Numbered from the stretch's first letter, positions 21,867-34,479 are shown. The stretch is 64,000 nucleotides of DNA from Diphasiastrum complanatum (GCA_029204225.1 CM055098.1:16729775-16793774); one strand, 5' to 3'. The notes: generated by a model not told the origin, from the sequence alone. Made by a program: numbers and translations.

Positions 21867-23611
21867 GCTAATACACAAATCTTGTACTTTTGTTCATTAT
21901 TTGATTCATTGCTATCATATTCTGATGCTTAGCATGCTAGATTGTGGTTAAGCCATTTCTTCTGAACTAGATCTTGCTAAACAATCTAGAATCAGGTTAT
22001 TGTGCTAATCACAAAGCTTAATCAAGATCAATCATACTTGTGGACATTCCCCACACGTGTGAATTCTGGAGCATCTACAAATTCAGTAATTTTTCTTGGT
22101 AGCAACTAAAAGGCAGAACCCAAAAGTTCAAAGTCGTTCAACTATCAACCATGAATAGATTGTTTTGTTTAAATGAATGGAAAAAGCATAGTAAACATGA
22201 ACATCTTAATTTTGTTGCCAAAGCGTTGGGAATCGAGTGATTATTTTTTATTGCATGTGGATCAAGTCATTTTGATAGTAAGTAGTCCTAAGTGTTTATG
22301 AAACAAGCATGAGACATATCAAGGGAGTCATTACATGAGGAAAACAATAGCATTAGAAGTGATCTAATAACAAACTACAAGTTCGAAGTAGAAGCCTTGC
22401 TAAGCACGCATCTATTGAATTAGTGGGTATTTACACAATATGTTAGCAAGCCATCGACTCATTTCGAAATTGTGAATATTCAACGCGACTAGCAAATGAC
22501 AATGTAATACTAGAAAAACGAGGAATACAAGTATACATTGAGTTTTATTTTTTCTAACTGTAACAGATTGTCAAGGATTTGGCATCAACCCGCTCACCTC
22601 CTGGTAATCAAAGACTAGCCCCCTTCTACAAACCCCACCATTTGACTTCAAAGCTGTCTTATCCAAGTCTGCAATCATAAAGATTTTTTAACTCCAAAAA
22701 AGAGCCAAAAGTTTTCCATCAATTTAGTTTGTATAGAAAGTAATCTGTGATTGTTGTTTATAGTATTTCTGCATTGTAGTAAGGCAACATCTCCTCTCAT
22801 ATCTACAGAAGGATAACTTCGTCCTTCAGCGCTGTTATTTGTATACATCACTAGCCATACTATCAGAACAAATATAGAAATAACTCTTTTTTCCTGCTGC
22901 AGCAAATAGAAATTCAGACATCAAAAGGATCTCTTGACCACTGATTTAAATTTCAAGATTCAACAGGGCCAGATATCATGCAAAAGTTGCAAAATTTCAA
23001 TGTTGTTAGAACTTTTTACCTTGTGCAATCTTGTGGACTGATGTTATGCTCATTGGAAGTATGATGTCAGTCACAATCATGAAGACACAAGATCCATAAT
23101 TTGTCCTTTTCTGTCACAATCAAAGGCTGGACAAAACCAGCAATTGTCCTCATTTCGGTAACAACGTCAGATTTAAAAGTATGGTTGTTCTTACAATCTG
23201 ACCATCAGTTTAAAAGCGAGACAGTGAATATGACCACCAATACCAACGAAATTGATTCCCAATCTATCTCAGTATTCAAAAACATCAATAACTAACCAGT
23301 CTCTTAATTGCCACTAATTGTTTCCAAGAATTGCAATCTTGGTTATGTCTTGTATTGGATATGGGTATTTATTTCACATGTCATTTTGTACACAAAGTTG
23401 AAAATTCCAATGTTATTCAATCTAAATAAAAGGCAGCCCTCCAAGAGTTGTGATGTTAGACATTCAAAAACCTAAAGTATACTGCAAAAAAATATGCTAT
23501 GGAACTTGGAACTGCTAACATAGATCTGAGAAATATACATTTTATAGAAAAAAATTTGCTTGGAAAAATATTTTCAATACATACTGTTCACGTGTTCATC
23601 ATTCCCCTCCG
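21867..23611. other. no gene recognised
   Basis: AT-rich sequence. It may include the true end of LTR copy 3. A palindromic CACACGTGTG lies near 22053. Short frames on both strands have no motif. Confidence 0.35.
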
Positions 23612-23881
23612 TCACATGGACATGTAGATGCCAGATTGGACCCAAATCCAATTGTATCGTAAGGCGGTAAAAAAGCTCACCGCAAAAAGCTTGCCAAAAG
23701 GCTTTCCCCGCTTGATTTTATCTTGTGGAAAAACTTCATCATAAACCTCACATAATTCAGAATAGATTTTGAGAATTCTAACAGGATCAAATAACCCATT
23801 ATACTTTGGTATCTCTAGTCGAGGTGGCCTTCTAACAATAACTGGGTTAATTTCCATCGGACCTCCCCCTCCTTCAGCCAT
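23612..23881 (-). pseudogene. gag: Ty3/gypsy gag, N-terminal fragment
   Basis: Starts at 23881 with MAEGGGGPMEINPVIVRRPP and continues with PKYNGLFDPVRILKIYSELC to FPQDKIK. It closely parallels the 4.7-kb fragment. Immediately after DKIK the sequence switches to an AAAAAGCTCACC-type repeat and then to unrelated DNA, so the rest of gag is missing. The break falls where the 42.6-kb copy resumes with IKLFSMALTGEAQDW. Confidence 0.7.
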
Positions 23882-24287
23882 AATTAAAAATTATTTCAAT
23901 TAGACAATGAGATTGGATCTAGATTTTTTAATCAGATCCTATCTCTGATCAGATCTATAAAAGTTCTAACACTTGACAATAATCAGATTTCTGATTTTTG
24001 GAAAAAGATCTTTAATGAATCAATCGACACTTCTAAAATCAGGCTTTTTCAAAATCGAATAAAAAATGTGCCGTAAATCGGACAAAGGATCTGGTTTGTT
24101 TCGTAGGATTTTTGGTGATTTTCTGATTGTTTTTGTTCTGTTTTTGGAGATCTACTAGGAATTAATCTTTGTCCTTCAAACGGGAGATACTCTGTATGAA
24201 TCAAGTCCTGTGCAAGTCGGCGAAGGTTCTTTTTCAGAGAAAAAAATTATCAAGTTTGATGACAAAATTATTTTCTTCTAACCAAAA
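23882..24287 (-). other. gypsy leader sequence
   Basis: AT-rich, with no open frame. It resembles the sequence upstream of the 4.7-kb gag (GATTGGATCTAGATTTTTT; AATCAATCGACACTTCT), so it is probably the same family's 5' leader. Confidence 0.45.
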
Positions 24288-25885
24288 TCTACATCTCCTG
24301 CCCAACTTGCATCTATGTAACCACTGAGTAAATTGAGTTTGTCATTGTCGACTGCTCCATAACAAATGCAAAAGTCCATAGTATCTTGAAGATATCTCAT
24401 GACTCTGATGAGAGCCTTCCAATGTGTTACACTAGGGTTGGTCATATACTGACTTAGGGAGCTGACTGCAAAAGCTATGTTCGGCCTGGTATAGATCATT
24501 GCGTACATAAGAGATCCTACTATTGAATGATAAGAATACTTGCACATTTTCTCCTTTTCCTCGATTGTTCAGGGACACTGGTCCTTCGACAATTTGAGGC
24601 CTGGTTCCATTGGTGAGAGAGTTAACTTGCAATTAACTAGATTATATCTGACTAATATATTGTAGATGTACCTCTGTTGAGTAATGTAGATCAACTTTCA
24701 ATTTCTGTCTTTGTAAAATTGAATACCAAGGCAAAAATGCGCTTCGCCCAGATTGGTCATGTCGAATTCAAAAGATAGCATTGTCTTAGCTTCTTTTATC
24801 AAATCAATACTGTTGCCGAAGAGCAATGTGTCATCCACATACAAAGTGATAATGATAAAAGACTGCTGCACTGTCTAGAAGTAAACATTCGAATCTGAAG
24901 AGCTTGGTGTGTAGCCGTGATCAATAAGAAAAGTATTGATCCTTTCAAACCAAGCTCGAGTAGATTGCTTCAAGCCATAAAGTGCCTTATGGAGTTTACA
25001 CACATGATTGTGTTTACCTTTGATAATATAACCTTTGGGTCGCACGATCTAAATGTCTTCTTTGATAACTCCATTGAGATATGTTGTCTGTACATTCATT
25101 TGATGTATTTTCAAATCTGCTATAGCAGCAAATGATAATAAAAGTCGAATAGAAGAATGTTTGTCATATTGGACTAAAGGTCTCAATGTAATCAAAACTG
25201 TATACCTGAGAAAATTCTCTGGTGACAAGTCAAGCTTTCCTTCTGTCAATGCTTCCGTCTGCTTTGTACTTGACTTTGAGAATCCATTTGCAATCAACTA
25301 TGTTTCTGCTAGCAGGTAATTCGACAATCGTCCATGTCTGGTTCTTGATAAGAGATGAATATTCTTTATCCATAGCTTCTTTCCAGAGATCAGAATTGGG
25401 CTAACTGAGTGCCTCTTCAGCTCCTGAACAAGATAGGCTGCAGACTCATCAATATACCAGATAGGTGGTCTGCTAGTTCTTGATGATCTTTTAGGGAATA
25501 GAGGAAGTTGATCACTTTCATCAAGCTGTAGTTGCTGAACTGCAACATCATCATCTTCGGATTCATTGTTGATATGTTGTTCGTCGAAAGTAGATGAGCT
25601 TGGACCTTTGATAGGAGTAGTCAACTAAAGAACTGGGAAGCTCAATGTGTCGGATGAAACTGAAGAGTCGGCTATATGGACTTTGCCTTTTCCCTTGAGG
25701 TCGATAAAATAATCTTCGATGAAGATGACATCCCGGCTAGTGAATATCTTTGACTCAACGAGATCAAACAATTTGTAGGCTTGATCTGAAGTAGCGTAGC
25801 TGATGAAAATACATTTGATGCTTTGAAAGTCGAGCTTCTTCCTGAGATTACGAGGAATCAGTGCATAAGCAGTACATCCAAAAAC
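24288..25885 (-). pseudogene. pol: copia reverse transcriptase, RNase H missing
   Basis: Minus-strand translation gives the RT start (WKEAMDKEYSSLIKNQTW, then DCKWILKVKYKADGS) near 25390-25250. An intact YVDD active site follows (TLYVDDTLLFG) near 24850, then SIVGSLMYAM, RPNIAFAVSSLSQYM and GYIDASWAGD. The frame changes several times. Homology ends near 24288, just before RNase H. The segment 24288-24790 parallels 62940-63440, so both belong to one family. The spacer between integrase and RT (25298-25624) carries the usual PRRSSRTSRPP-like basic patch. Confidence 0.8.
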
Positions 25886-27060
25886 TCATAAGTTTGATAA
25901 AAAAGATTTGGTACCTGTCCAAACTTCAAATGGTGTTTTGTCTGAGAGACCTTTAGTAGGACATCTGTTCTGAATATAGGTTGCTATTGAAACAACTTCA
26001 GCCCAGAAGGACTTCAGAAGTGTCACATGTGATAACATGCACTTTGCCGATTCGACTAAGGTTCTGTTCTTTCTCTCAGCAAGACCATTTGATTGAGGCG
26101 AATAGGAGGTAATGTATTGTTGCTCAATGTCGTTGTTAAGGCAGTACTCCTTGAATTCGGTGGAGATGTATTCTCCCCCGTTATCAAATCTCAATGCTTT
26201 GATTCGTTTACCAATCTGATTTTCTACATGCTCTTTGAATTGTCTGAACTTGATGAAAGCTTTTGATTTCTGTTTAATGAAGTAAATAGCTATTCTTCTG
26301 GAAAATTTGTCAATAAAGGTAATGAAATACTTTGCATCTAGTAATGAAGGAGTTTTCATAGGTCCACATATATCTGTATGAACAACATCTAACAGACCTT
26401 TTGCTACATGTCTATAACTTGATCTAAAAGAAATCTTAGTCTGCTTTCCAAAGGTACAACTATGGCAGACAGGGAGATTGACTTTACCAGAAGGATAGTC
26501 GAGATCAACTACTAGGGATTGTTTGGACATGTTCGAAATAGATGCATAATTCAAGTGTCCTAAGTGATGATGTCATAATAATGCTTTATTGACAAGAATA
26601 GAGATTTTTAAAGCTTGACTAGAATCAAAATAACAATGTGTCAGTCTGTATAAGTATCCATACCTCTTGCCGAGTGCAAGGATCTTATTACTCCTATCGA
26701 TAATTCTGCATTGGTTAGATTCAAACTCCACCCTATGACCTAAATCTGTGATTCTACTTATTGATAACATATTTGTAGATAGTTTAGAAACATACAAGAC
26801 TTTTGACAGTAGTTTGAACTGATCATGCTGGAACCTTAATCTTACAGTACCTACCTTCGATAGTGTGAGTGCTATCATCACCAAGATGAACATACGTCTT
26901 CGTGCTGTAAGACATACACGATTGGAAAATCTCGCGATGATTGGTCATATGTTGAGTAGCTCCGGAATCCAGATATCACAAATCATTTGAATTCACGTAT
27001 TTGTCTTTGACCATAAAAGCGCCTTCATCCATTTCAACTTCAGGAGATGCTGTATCTATA
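25886..27060 (-). pseudogene. pol: copia protease, GAG-pre-integrase and integrase
   Basis: The integrase core is open for 222 residues (26554-25886). It includes the linker CHSCTFGKQ, DVVHTDICGPM (first acidic residue), ALRFDNGGEYIS (second) and GLAERKNRTLVE (Glu), which is a complete DDE set. Upstream the GAG-pre-integrase region (26893-26573) is frame-shifted. A protease motif LDSGATQHMT lies near 26960, interrupted by a stop. Integrase inserts the copied DNA into the host chromosome. The same integrase subfamily recurs as a fragment at 48.4-48.8 kb. Confidence 0.85.
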
Positions 27061-27878
27061 TTTGCTTATTGATCAGGTTGCTTGGCTGCATTCTGCGCTT
27101 TGAGAATTCGACAATCTTGGATCTCATGGTTATTGCATTTGCAATACTTGCAAAACATCTTCTTCTTCAACAAATGTGAATTCCATGATTGTTCTTGACC
27201 TTAAGTCCATTTTTGATTCGATGTAGACTGCTTGGAGCTTTTTTGCTTCTGTCGTTTCGAGCCCTTGTTGACATATAGAGCATGAGACGAAGAGGTAGAC
27301 GAAGTGTCTTGACTTCTTCGGTTATCTTCTTGCAGCAACATAGTGATAACTCTAGTAAGAGTTAAATTTGAGTGTGTCATGATTATCATCACCCAGTTCT
27401 CATATGTAGAGGGCCGGCTTGAAAGCAATGTCATAATTGTGTCTTGATCGTCTACAACTGATCCGACAGTGGCCATCTGTTGCAAGAGATTCTTAAACTA
27501 GTCAATATGATTCTGAAGAGAATCATTATTCAACATCTTGAGTGTGAAGAACTTCCTTCAAAGATGTAACTTAGTAGTTATATCGCTCACATCATATAGT
27601 GAGCTCAAAATGTCCCAAACTTCTTTCAAAGTTCTGGCTTCAAGTACGTGGCCAATTTGAGTATCTGATATATTGAGGATAATAAGCGCGAAAGCTTTAC
27701 CATCCTTCTAGTTCCACTTCGAGTCGTCTGTGTCATCTTCAGGCTTCACTTTGATACCTATAACAACATCCTACAACTCGTTGGCGATCAGCAAGGTCTT
27801 CATCTTAAATTTCCATAAATGATAATTGGATTCATTCAGCTTGTCTGCGATAAGACCAACTTTACTTTGAGAATCCAT
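27061..27878 (-). pseudogene. gag: copia gag with zinc knuckle
   Basis: Starts at 27878 with MDSQSKVGLIADKLNESN, followed by YHLWKFKMKTLL. The UBN2-type core includes KLHLRRKFFTLKM and LLSSRPSTYENWV. The nucleocapsid knuckle CKYCKCNNHEIQDC (CX2CX4HX4C) lies near 27140. Several stops and frameshifts are present. It begins about 180 bp from the primer-binding site, a normal copia leader length. Confidence 0.8.
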
Positions 27879-28059
27879 CTGGAACTTTAGACTGTTGATG
27901 ATTCAATTGTCGTTAAGAGAAATGTACAGTGCTGTGGAAATCAATTCTCTGATACCGAAACAAATTGATTCGAATTGCAGAATAATTTGATATCACAAAA
28001 GATACCAAGCGTAAAAACTTATGCTCTGATATGATAGTACTAGGCCTTGAAGAATCAAC

Positions 28060-28071
28060 GCTCTAATACCA
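28060..28071 (-). promoter_or_regulatory. primer-binding site of the minus-strand copia
   Basis: The minus strand reads TGGTATTAGAGC immediately after the LTR end ...CCAACA. Confidence 0.75.
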
Positions 28072-28315
28072 TGTTGGAAAGAGGTTTGTGAAAGATAGGT
28101 TGAATTCGAATAAAAAGAATTCAAACGACAAGAAAGAAAACTTATTGTGTTGAATAAGATTAAAAAAAAATTCGAATGACAAGAAAGAAAACTTATCGTG
28201 CGCAGCGGAATAAACTATCTTCATCTTTCTTTATGCATGACTACGCCTATCAATTTCGAACAAAACAATAGTGATAGAAATCATGTTCAATCTGATAGTA
28301 ACTAACTTTGAAATC
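28072..28315 (-). repeat. 5' LTR of the minus-strand copia, interrupted
   Basis: Homologous to the start of the LTR at 61497, for example through ATGACTACGCCTATCAATTT and AACTAACTTTGA. Homology ends at 28315, exactly where a plus-strand LTR begins, so the rest was displaced or lost. A unit of about 50 bp (AATTCAAACGACAAGAAAG type) is duplicated near 28110-28200, which the 61-kb copy lacks. Confidence 0.75.
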
Positions 28316-29043
28316 TGTGAAGATTAGTGAAATAATATCGTCCTAACTCGAGTTTTGGGGCCATCCCTATGTTATTTCCATTGTAAACTTTGTTTGTACA
28401 TAAAGGTATGCGAATTGAACACAAACCTTCTAGAATAGGTCGAGTTTGAGTTAGGTAGATTCAAATTTGATGTCATGCAACAGTTTAGATAACATGCAAT
28501 GTCATTCAATGTGCATGCAAGCCACATGGAATCAGTGCATGCAGCATGCAAAGTGGTTTTCATGATCTACAAATGTCTAGGCAATTTTGAGAGCTGACAT
28601 GCAGTACATGCAATATCCATGCATACAGTTATACATGTGGATCCCTGTTACTTGAGTTAACTGAGTTAAGTGGACTTTCCATGAAACTCCACTGTAGGAA
28701 TTTGAGCCACTTTGATGTAGGGAAGTTTTGGCATGTTTTGCCTTATTGTGAACATTGAGATTTTGGTGTTTTGGACTCATTCTCTCTCTACCCGAGTTGT
28801 AAAGTGCTGATTTGCTCTCTCTACCTGAGAGCAGCCTGTTTTTCTCAAACTGAACACTTAGAATTATTTCTGACATTCATTCCTTATAGTGAGAAGTTAG
28901 TTTTTTCAATCAGATGTATGCCATTGTGCTCTTGCCTTAGATTTTTCAAGTAATCTGTTCTTTGATCATCTTGTGTAATCACAACACCTCAGTAAGTTCT
29001 TGTAAGGTGTGTGGTGAAGTTCACACGTGCTAAAAACTTCACA
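28316..29043 (+). repeat. LTR of a plus-strand copia, inserted in the older LTR
   Basis: Starts TGTGAAGATTAGTG and ends AACTTCACA, giving a TGTGAAG/CTTCACA terminal inverted repeat. It is followed at once by a primer-binding site. Its left edge coincides with the break in the minus-strand LTR. Confidence 0.65.
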
Positions 29044-29055
29044 TGGTATTAGAGC
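29044..29055 (+). promoter_or_regulatory. primer-binding site of the plus-strand copia
   Basis: TGGTATTAGAGC directly after the LTR. Confidence 0.75.
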
Positions 29056-29794
29056 TTCATGCTTTGAAGAGGTGAGGGTGTATACATCAGAACAATAGTG
29101 CTTTTGCTTGTAGGAACTCGAATTTGGGAGAGGAATCCAAACTCGCTAACAAACAAGTCATCTGTGGATCATAAGTGAATCAAATCAAGAGTGATCTACC
29201 TCAGTTGAGCCTTGTATGGACAGAGATCCCACACGTGTGAAATCAGCCCTCTTTGTTTGAGTGCTACTTCTCAAGGAATGATCCAAATTTGATGTTCTAT
29301 AGCTTGTTGGATAGGTATTGAAGAGTAGAATGTGTTGCTTGAGTTTCTAAATCAATTTTATTTGTTTTTTTTAGAAGATTTATAGGCAATCAAAGAGTTT
29401 GGGAGAGTACTCATCTCATGTGATATGCCAAAGTGAGCACACATAAGTTCTTTTCACCAATTTCTTCAATTTTCATTATCAATCAAGTAGAATTGGATAG
29501 AAGTGAGTTTTGTGAGGTCTTAGACTTTTCATTTCACACAAATTATTGTGTGAGCTGAAAGTAAGTTTCTAAAGAGTTTATCGGTTCTTTGAAACTCATG
29601 GGAGACATAGACTTCTTACTTGCATGTGCTTCAAATTCAAGATAGATTGATTTTTTCAGTTGAGAGCTGGATGTCACATTCTGTTGCTAGATTTCATAGG
29701 TTGGATCAACATTATCAGTGTTAGATCCTAGGTTGAGATAGAAAGTAAAATTTTCAACTCCATCTTTGTCATTACTAGAATTCCTCATAGAGAA
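29056..29794 (+). other. copia 5' leader
   Basis: Non-coding sequence between primer-binding site and gag, with a CCCACACGTGTGAAAT palindrome near 29229. Confidence 0.5.
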
Positions 29795-29954
29795 AATGTC
29801 TTCATCTGGTTCACATTTCTTGGAGCACAGTGAGAGATTAACATCTTCCAATTATGCAATGTGGAAGATTAGAATGGAATCATTATTGATTCTACAAGAT
29901 GTAATGGACATTGTGAGTGGAGCTAACAAAAATAGTGGAAGCAAGTCATTCTAA
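29795..29954 (+). pseudogene. gag: copia gag, first about 50 codons only
   Basis: Starts MSSSGSHFLEHSERLTSSNY, followed by AMWKIRMESLLILQDVMDIV, the typical N-terminus of copia gag and the same pattern as the 44.2-kb copy. At about 29954 the frame stops and the sequence becomes a gypsy integrase end, so the element was cut and fused here. Confidence 0.7.
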
Positions 29955-30438
29955 CTGGGAAGATAAACTTCATGCAACATTATGGGCATTCAGAATAACT
30001 TACAAGGTTAGCATGAATCAGACACCATTTCAATTGGTTTATGGACAAGATGCAATTATGCCGATTGAATTTTTGGTACTAACAACACAATGATTGGATG
30101 ATTTGAAATCATTACAAATGCGTCATGAGGCTTTACATAAAATTTGTGAAACCAGATTGATGGCAGTACATGCATTAGCAGCAAAGAAAACTCATCGCAA
30201 GGCATGGCATGATCGCCACTTACACAAAAAAGATCTGAAAGAAGGAGATCTAGCACTAATGTATAAGACCAAACTGATTAAAGGAAAACTCAAATTTACA
30301 GGTGAAGGACCTTATAAAGTGAAAGAAATATTGTCCTACAAAGCAGTTATTTTGGAACACTTGGATGGAAGACAATTTGATATCCCAGTGAATGGCAGCC
30401 AACTACACAAGTTTTGGCAACCAGTTCAACCAACATAA
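29955..30438 (+). pseudogene. pol: Ty3/gypsy integrase C-terminus (GPY/F module)
   Basis: Translation gives WEDKLHATLWAFRITYK, then TPFQLVYGQDAIMPIEF, a stop near 30091, and DLKEGDLALMYKTK, GEGPYKVKEILSYKAVIL and the end LHKFWQPV. This is the integrase tail that contacts DNA and neighbouring subunits. Nothing of gag, protease or RT from this element is present to the left; the copia fragment abuts it directly. Confidence 0.8.
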
Positions 30439-31380
30439 TCAAGGATCTTATCATTTTTACTTTTGTTGTTTTACAAATTTTATTGTTTTACACTATTTGA
30501 TTGATTCTTTTTTTGAAAAAGACAAAAAAAAAAAATTTAAAAAAACAAATGAAAAAAGAAAAAAGAATGATGAGCATAAGTAAAAAAAGCCATCAGATCA
30601 AAAAAAGAGAAAGAACAATATTTTTAGAAATCAAATTTTGAAGTATTGACTTAGAAAGAAAGGTTGAAAATTTAGTAACAAGTTCCAAACTCAATTAAGG
30701 ATAGAACTCTGTATATTGGTCATACTAGAAATTAAGTTCACACATGGCAGTCATCATTTTATCATTGTAATAATGAGAGTTGGCATCATAATGTAGAGGT
30801 TAGAGACTCGCCATGGTTAGAGACTTGCATTGTCATATATTCATCTTTTGTAAATAAACAACAATGGCATATCTACAATGGAAAAATTACAGAGTGCAGA
30901 GAGTAAATGATGGCAAAATGTAGTGATCACGAATCCTACTATCCATAATCTTCTCTATCACATTTTTTTGAGGTCATCACATGTTTTGCATTTGGACATT
31001 CTTTGTTTTTTTAGAGTCTTCACATGTCAAAACTCTCATCTCCACATTCAATTAAGTGTAGGTTTGGAGACTGTGGACATGCCACTGTCTGTAAGTCGTG
31101 TGTTTATTTTTTTGAAGTCATCACCTTTACGCATGCCAAGAGAGAGATGATGCTCACAAAAATAACACCATTCTTTAGCATATGTTGCAGATGCGGTTGA
31201 GATAGCACATGCTTTTTTAACATCCCACACATCACAACTATTCCTTGTGATGAATGTTCATGTTTGAAAGTGTTAGTATTTCCATATCTTCCACACTAGT
31301 GAGGACCTCTGATTTATATATTCCAGATGTAGTTTGGCAAAAAAAATTAGCGCACTTTTTATTTTTCAACATAATTTTTT
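30439..31380. other. A-rich gypsy 3' untranslated region and unclassified sequence
   Basis: Begins with long A-rich tracts (near 30520-30615), as often found between gypsy pol and the 3' LTR. No coding motif is seen from 30.45 to 31.38 kb. Confidence 0.35.
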
Positions 31381-31381
31381 T

Positions 31382-31795
31382 CTATGGCAGTTTAGATACC
31401 AAACTTTCAAAGTAATATGTAAAGTAACCATTCAATGTCTCATCGAATGATATTTGTTTTTCTTTTCTAGAGCACTGTAAAGAAAGTCTGGACAAACACC
31501 AAATCATAGACTGATTTTGCATGTAATAAGGACGTCCATCCTCACTTGTGGCATTAACGATGGTTCCATCTCTTGTTAGCAAAAGAAATTTCACAGTAAC
31601 AAGCAAGTGACCCTCATCGTGATGATAGTCTCCGAATCTAGCAGAGCAAACGATTACCCCATCAAGATCCATGCAATCAACAACATCATCGATGTTATAC
31701 ACATGGCATTCAGTAATTATTGCAAGTTTATCCATCTTCACAATATTTGTATTATTCCACGACATTCCATTTGCCATGAGTGGGGAAGTCGACAA
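31382..31795 (-). CDS. hypothetical open frame, not recognised
   Basis: An open frame of up to 137 codons with balanced composition (for example VVDCMDLDGVIVCSARFGDY). I recognise no family. On its upstream side it abuts a copia reverse-transcriptase start (from about 31790) whose frame is cut at the junction. This stretch is therefore probably foreign to that element. It could be an exon fragment or a chance frame. Confidence 0.25.
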   Translation of the reverse strand: MSTSPLMANGMSWNNTNIVKMDKLAIITECHVYNIDDVVDCMDLDGVIVCSARFGDYHHDEGHLLVTVKFLLLTRDGTIVNATSEDGRPYYMQNQSMIWCLSRLSLQCSRKEKQISFDETLNGYFTYYFESLVSKLP

Positions 31796-32180
31796 GTGTC
31801 CAAGTCTGGTTCGTCAAAAGTGAGTTGTACTCACTTTCCATAGCTTCTTGCCACTTCACAGCATCCTTGGAGTTGATTGCTTAGGCTAGGCTCTCTGGTT
31901 CTTCTAATGAAGTCCATAATGATTGAGGTGTGTACCTCTCAAAAACTGTTCGAGTCCGTGAGGATCTGCACATCTATCGGGTTGTCATATATGTCTTGAA
32001 GATGCTCAAGGTCTCCATGGGGGTATGTTAGAGGACAATCCATCTTTAATACCTTGGAGACATCACCCGCTTTTATCCAGGAAAAATAGTTTTGTTGAAT
32101 GACATGATCAAATGCAACCACCTCTTCATGAAAGAACAAAAAAACTTGAACATGTTCTTGTAGGTTGTCCATAAAAGTGA
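31785..32180 (-). pseudogene. pol: copia RT start and integrase-RT spacer, fragment
   Basis: Minus-strand translation gives YTPQSLWTSLEEPESLA, then VKWQEAMESEYNSLLTNQTW, then TLVDF. This is the beginning of copia reverse transcriptase with the preceding spacer. The RT is cut at about 31790. Confidence 0.6.
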
Positions 32181-33180
32181 TCGTTCTGAAAATATGAAAG
32201 AACCACATCATTTTTATTCTATGATAAAATAGAGTAATTATAATAATATATTTCAATTCAAAAATGAGAGAGAGAGAGAGATCCCTTTCTCCACGAGTTA
32301 CAACAATATATAGCAAGTCAAAACCCTACTTTGCCACTTGGCTTTCCCTCCAATATGAAAAACCCTACTATTTTGGGACTAGATTCAATGTACCCAAAGT
32401 TCAAATTTGAATCTCTCTCAAATTCGACTACCAAATTTTTCACACTTTCAAAAAGTGTTTATTGAATGTATTTTAAACTAATATAACTTCAAAAAGTTTA
32501 TCTCTAAGTCTAAAATGAGTTTTGGCCTCAATTGACAATTTACCAATATATGACAGCCTGTTGAAATCTCTCACACTCCCTCTTCAACTAGTTTTGGCAT
32601 AATTTTAACCATACTACTTTGATCCAAATTTAGAATGATCTCCATTCTAAGTATAGATCTCCTTTTTAAGGTTCTAAAGTATCTTTTAGAATTGATATAG
32701 AGAATAGTGTCCAAATTGGATGCTTCACTATTTCTTACATCAATTTTACACATCAAGATATAACTAGAACATGAAGAACCAAATAGAATGTGAATGAAAT
32801 TATTCCTCCATGTTTCAAATGTTGAAATCTATGGAAAATTACAACAACCAAACAATAAATGTGAGTGATGACCATTTGCTTGCTTGTCTCCTCCAACTTT
32901 GTCCTTTCTTGATATGTCTCCACCATAAACTTCCATGAATGAGCCTCCATCTCCATCTTGCCACAAGAAACCATCGAACCTTGGAAATCCATGAGTAAGT
33001 GAGTACATCAATGATGCTAATCCAACACCACATGACTCCATATAACTAAGTGGTAGCACTAGTCCATCTTCAAGATCTACTTGACACAAGAAAATGACCA
33101 TGAATTCACCAAAAATTGACAATCTCCAAGTATTGGCATCAAGTAGCTCAACACTTGAGAACTTAGGCATGAATTAGTGA
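32181..33180. other. no gene recognised; (GA)n tract
   Basis: An (GA)n run lies at about 32265-32281. Minus-strand frames at 32753-33170 have no motif. Probably 3' part or flank of the decayed copia to the right. Confidence 0.3.
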
Positions 33181-34479
33181 CATAATTAACCTCCAATAGC
33201 TTCATTTCCATCAGCAAAACTAGCCAAGAATGCTAGTACAACTCCAACAATAAGATATTGCAAGACAATGTAGCTAGTTTGTCCATATCTTGACAATTTT
33301 CACACATTCACATGAAATAACTCAAACATGAAATAGAACAAGGAAAGTAAACTTGAAAAAAACTTCTTTGCTTCTCCTTTGACCTTACTTGATTCTTTAA
33401 ACACCTGCAAAAATAGATCCAAAACACCTTTGCCAAATAACCTTCCTTTGATGCTCTTGACTAGCTCCAAATTGCCACCTTTCCTTTTGTGTTGTTGAAG
33501 CCCTTTGAGACCAACCTATTGATCTTCCTCTTGACCATCAAAGTCATTGAACAAACTTTGTTTTTCATATCCATTACTTGATTTTCCAGCATGAAAACCA
33601 TGAGAACCAATATCCACTTGCATAGCATCCTATACACAAGACGACTCTCCAAAACATGTGATTAAAGCAAAGTGAGTCACTTCCACTTGCTTACCTTTCT
33701 CTTGGACATCAAAGATATCAAAGATATGAATTTCTTCAGACCTGAACCTTCGAAAATACTCAAACATATGATCTAGATCCAACAAGATCTCATCAATGCT
33801 TGATCTCGAATTTCCACAAAGGTAAGTAAAACAATGCCACCAATGTCACCATCATTAATTAAAAGATAGATTCCAAACTTTCCATCCAACATAAAGTAGA
33901 GTAGGTGAAGATGAGTATCAAACCTAATAAATCCAGCCTTCTTGAGTCCATAAAAAACCTCAATAAGCTCACCAATGAGATCTCCCTTGCCTTGAACAAA
34001 TTGCCTCTCAATTTGCTCTATGTAGTCTTCTCCATCTCGATCATGAGTGATCAATTTATAATTCTTTGAGTTGATGAAGAGATGTGAGACCCATTGCTTG
34101 GATCTCCCCAAGAACCAATCCTTCATTGCTATTTCCTTCATAAGACTCCCTCTTAATGATTGCATCATAAGAAGTAGAAATCTCAAAAACATTAGAAGTC
34201 ATGAAAAAAATGATTAGTACCTTCAACATAAGGGGATTGAAGTACTCTTTTTTTTCAAAAAAGAACTTCTTCTCAATGTTTTAGGTAATGACTCATATGA
34301 TAATGATTCTTCCTCACTAGCATTCACAATGGCATCATTCAAAGTACATCCTACTTTGAAGTCTTCACATATTTCTCTTCTTCTTGACTTGTGACCATCT
34401 CCCTCACCAAGTCTCATGATAGAACCATTTGATCTACTCTCTTAATGAAGACATGTCATTCCACTTGCTGCAAAAATGA
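33181..34479 (-). pseudogene. highly decayed copia pol, tentative
   Basis: Only a weak RT-like match is visible on the minus strand (VFYGLKKAGFIRFDTHLHLL, then IYLLINDGD) near 33960-33840. It recalls the YGLKQ region of copia RT. Other frames carry no motif. Position and strand continue the gag at 35.9-34.5 kb. Confidence 0.3.

Noticed and set aside
32753-33170. Minus-strand frames of 61-113 codons as genes
   Set aside because: They overlap each other in different frames and contain no recognisable motif; probably decayed copia sequence.
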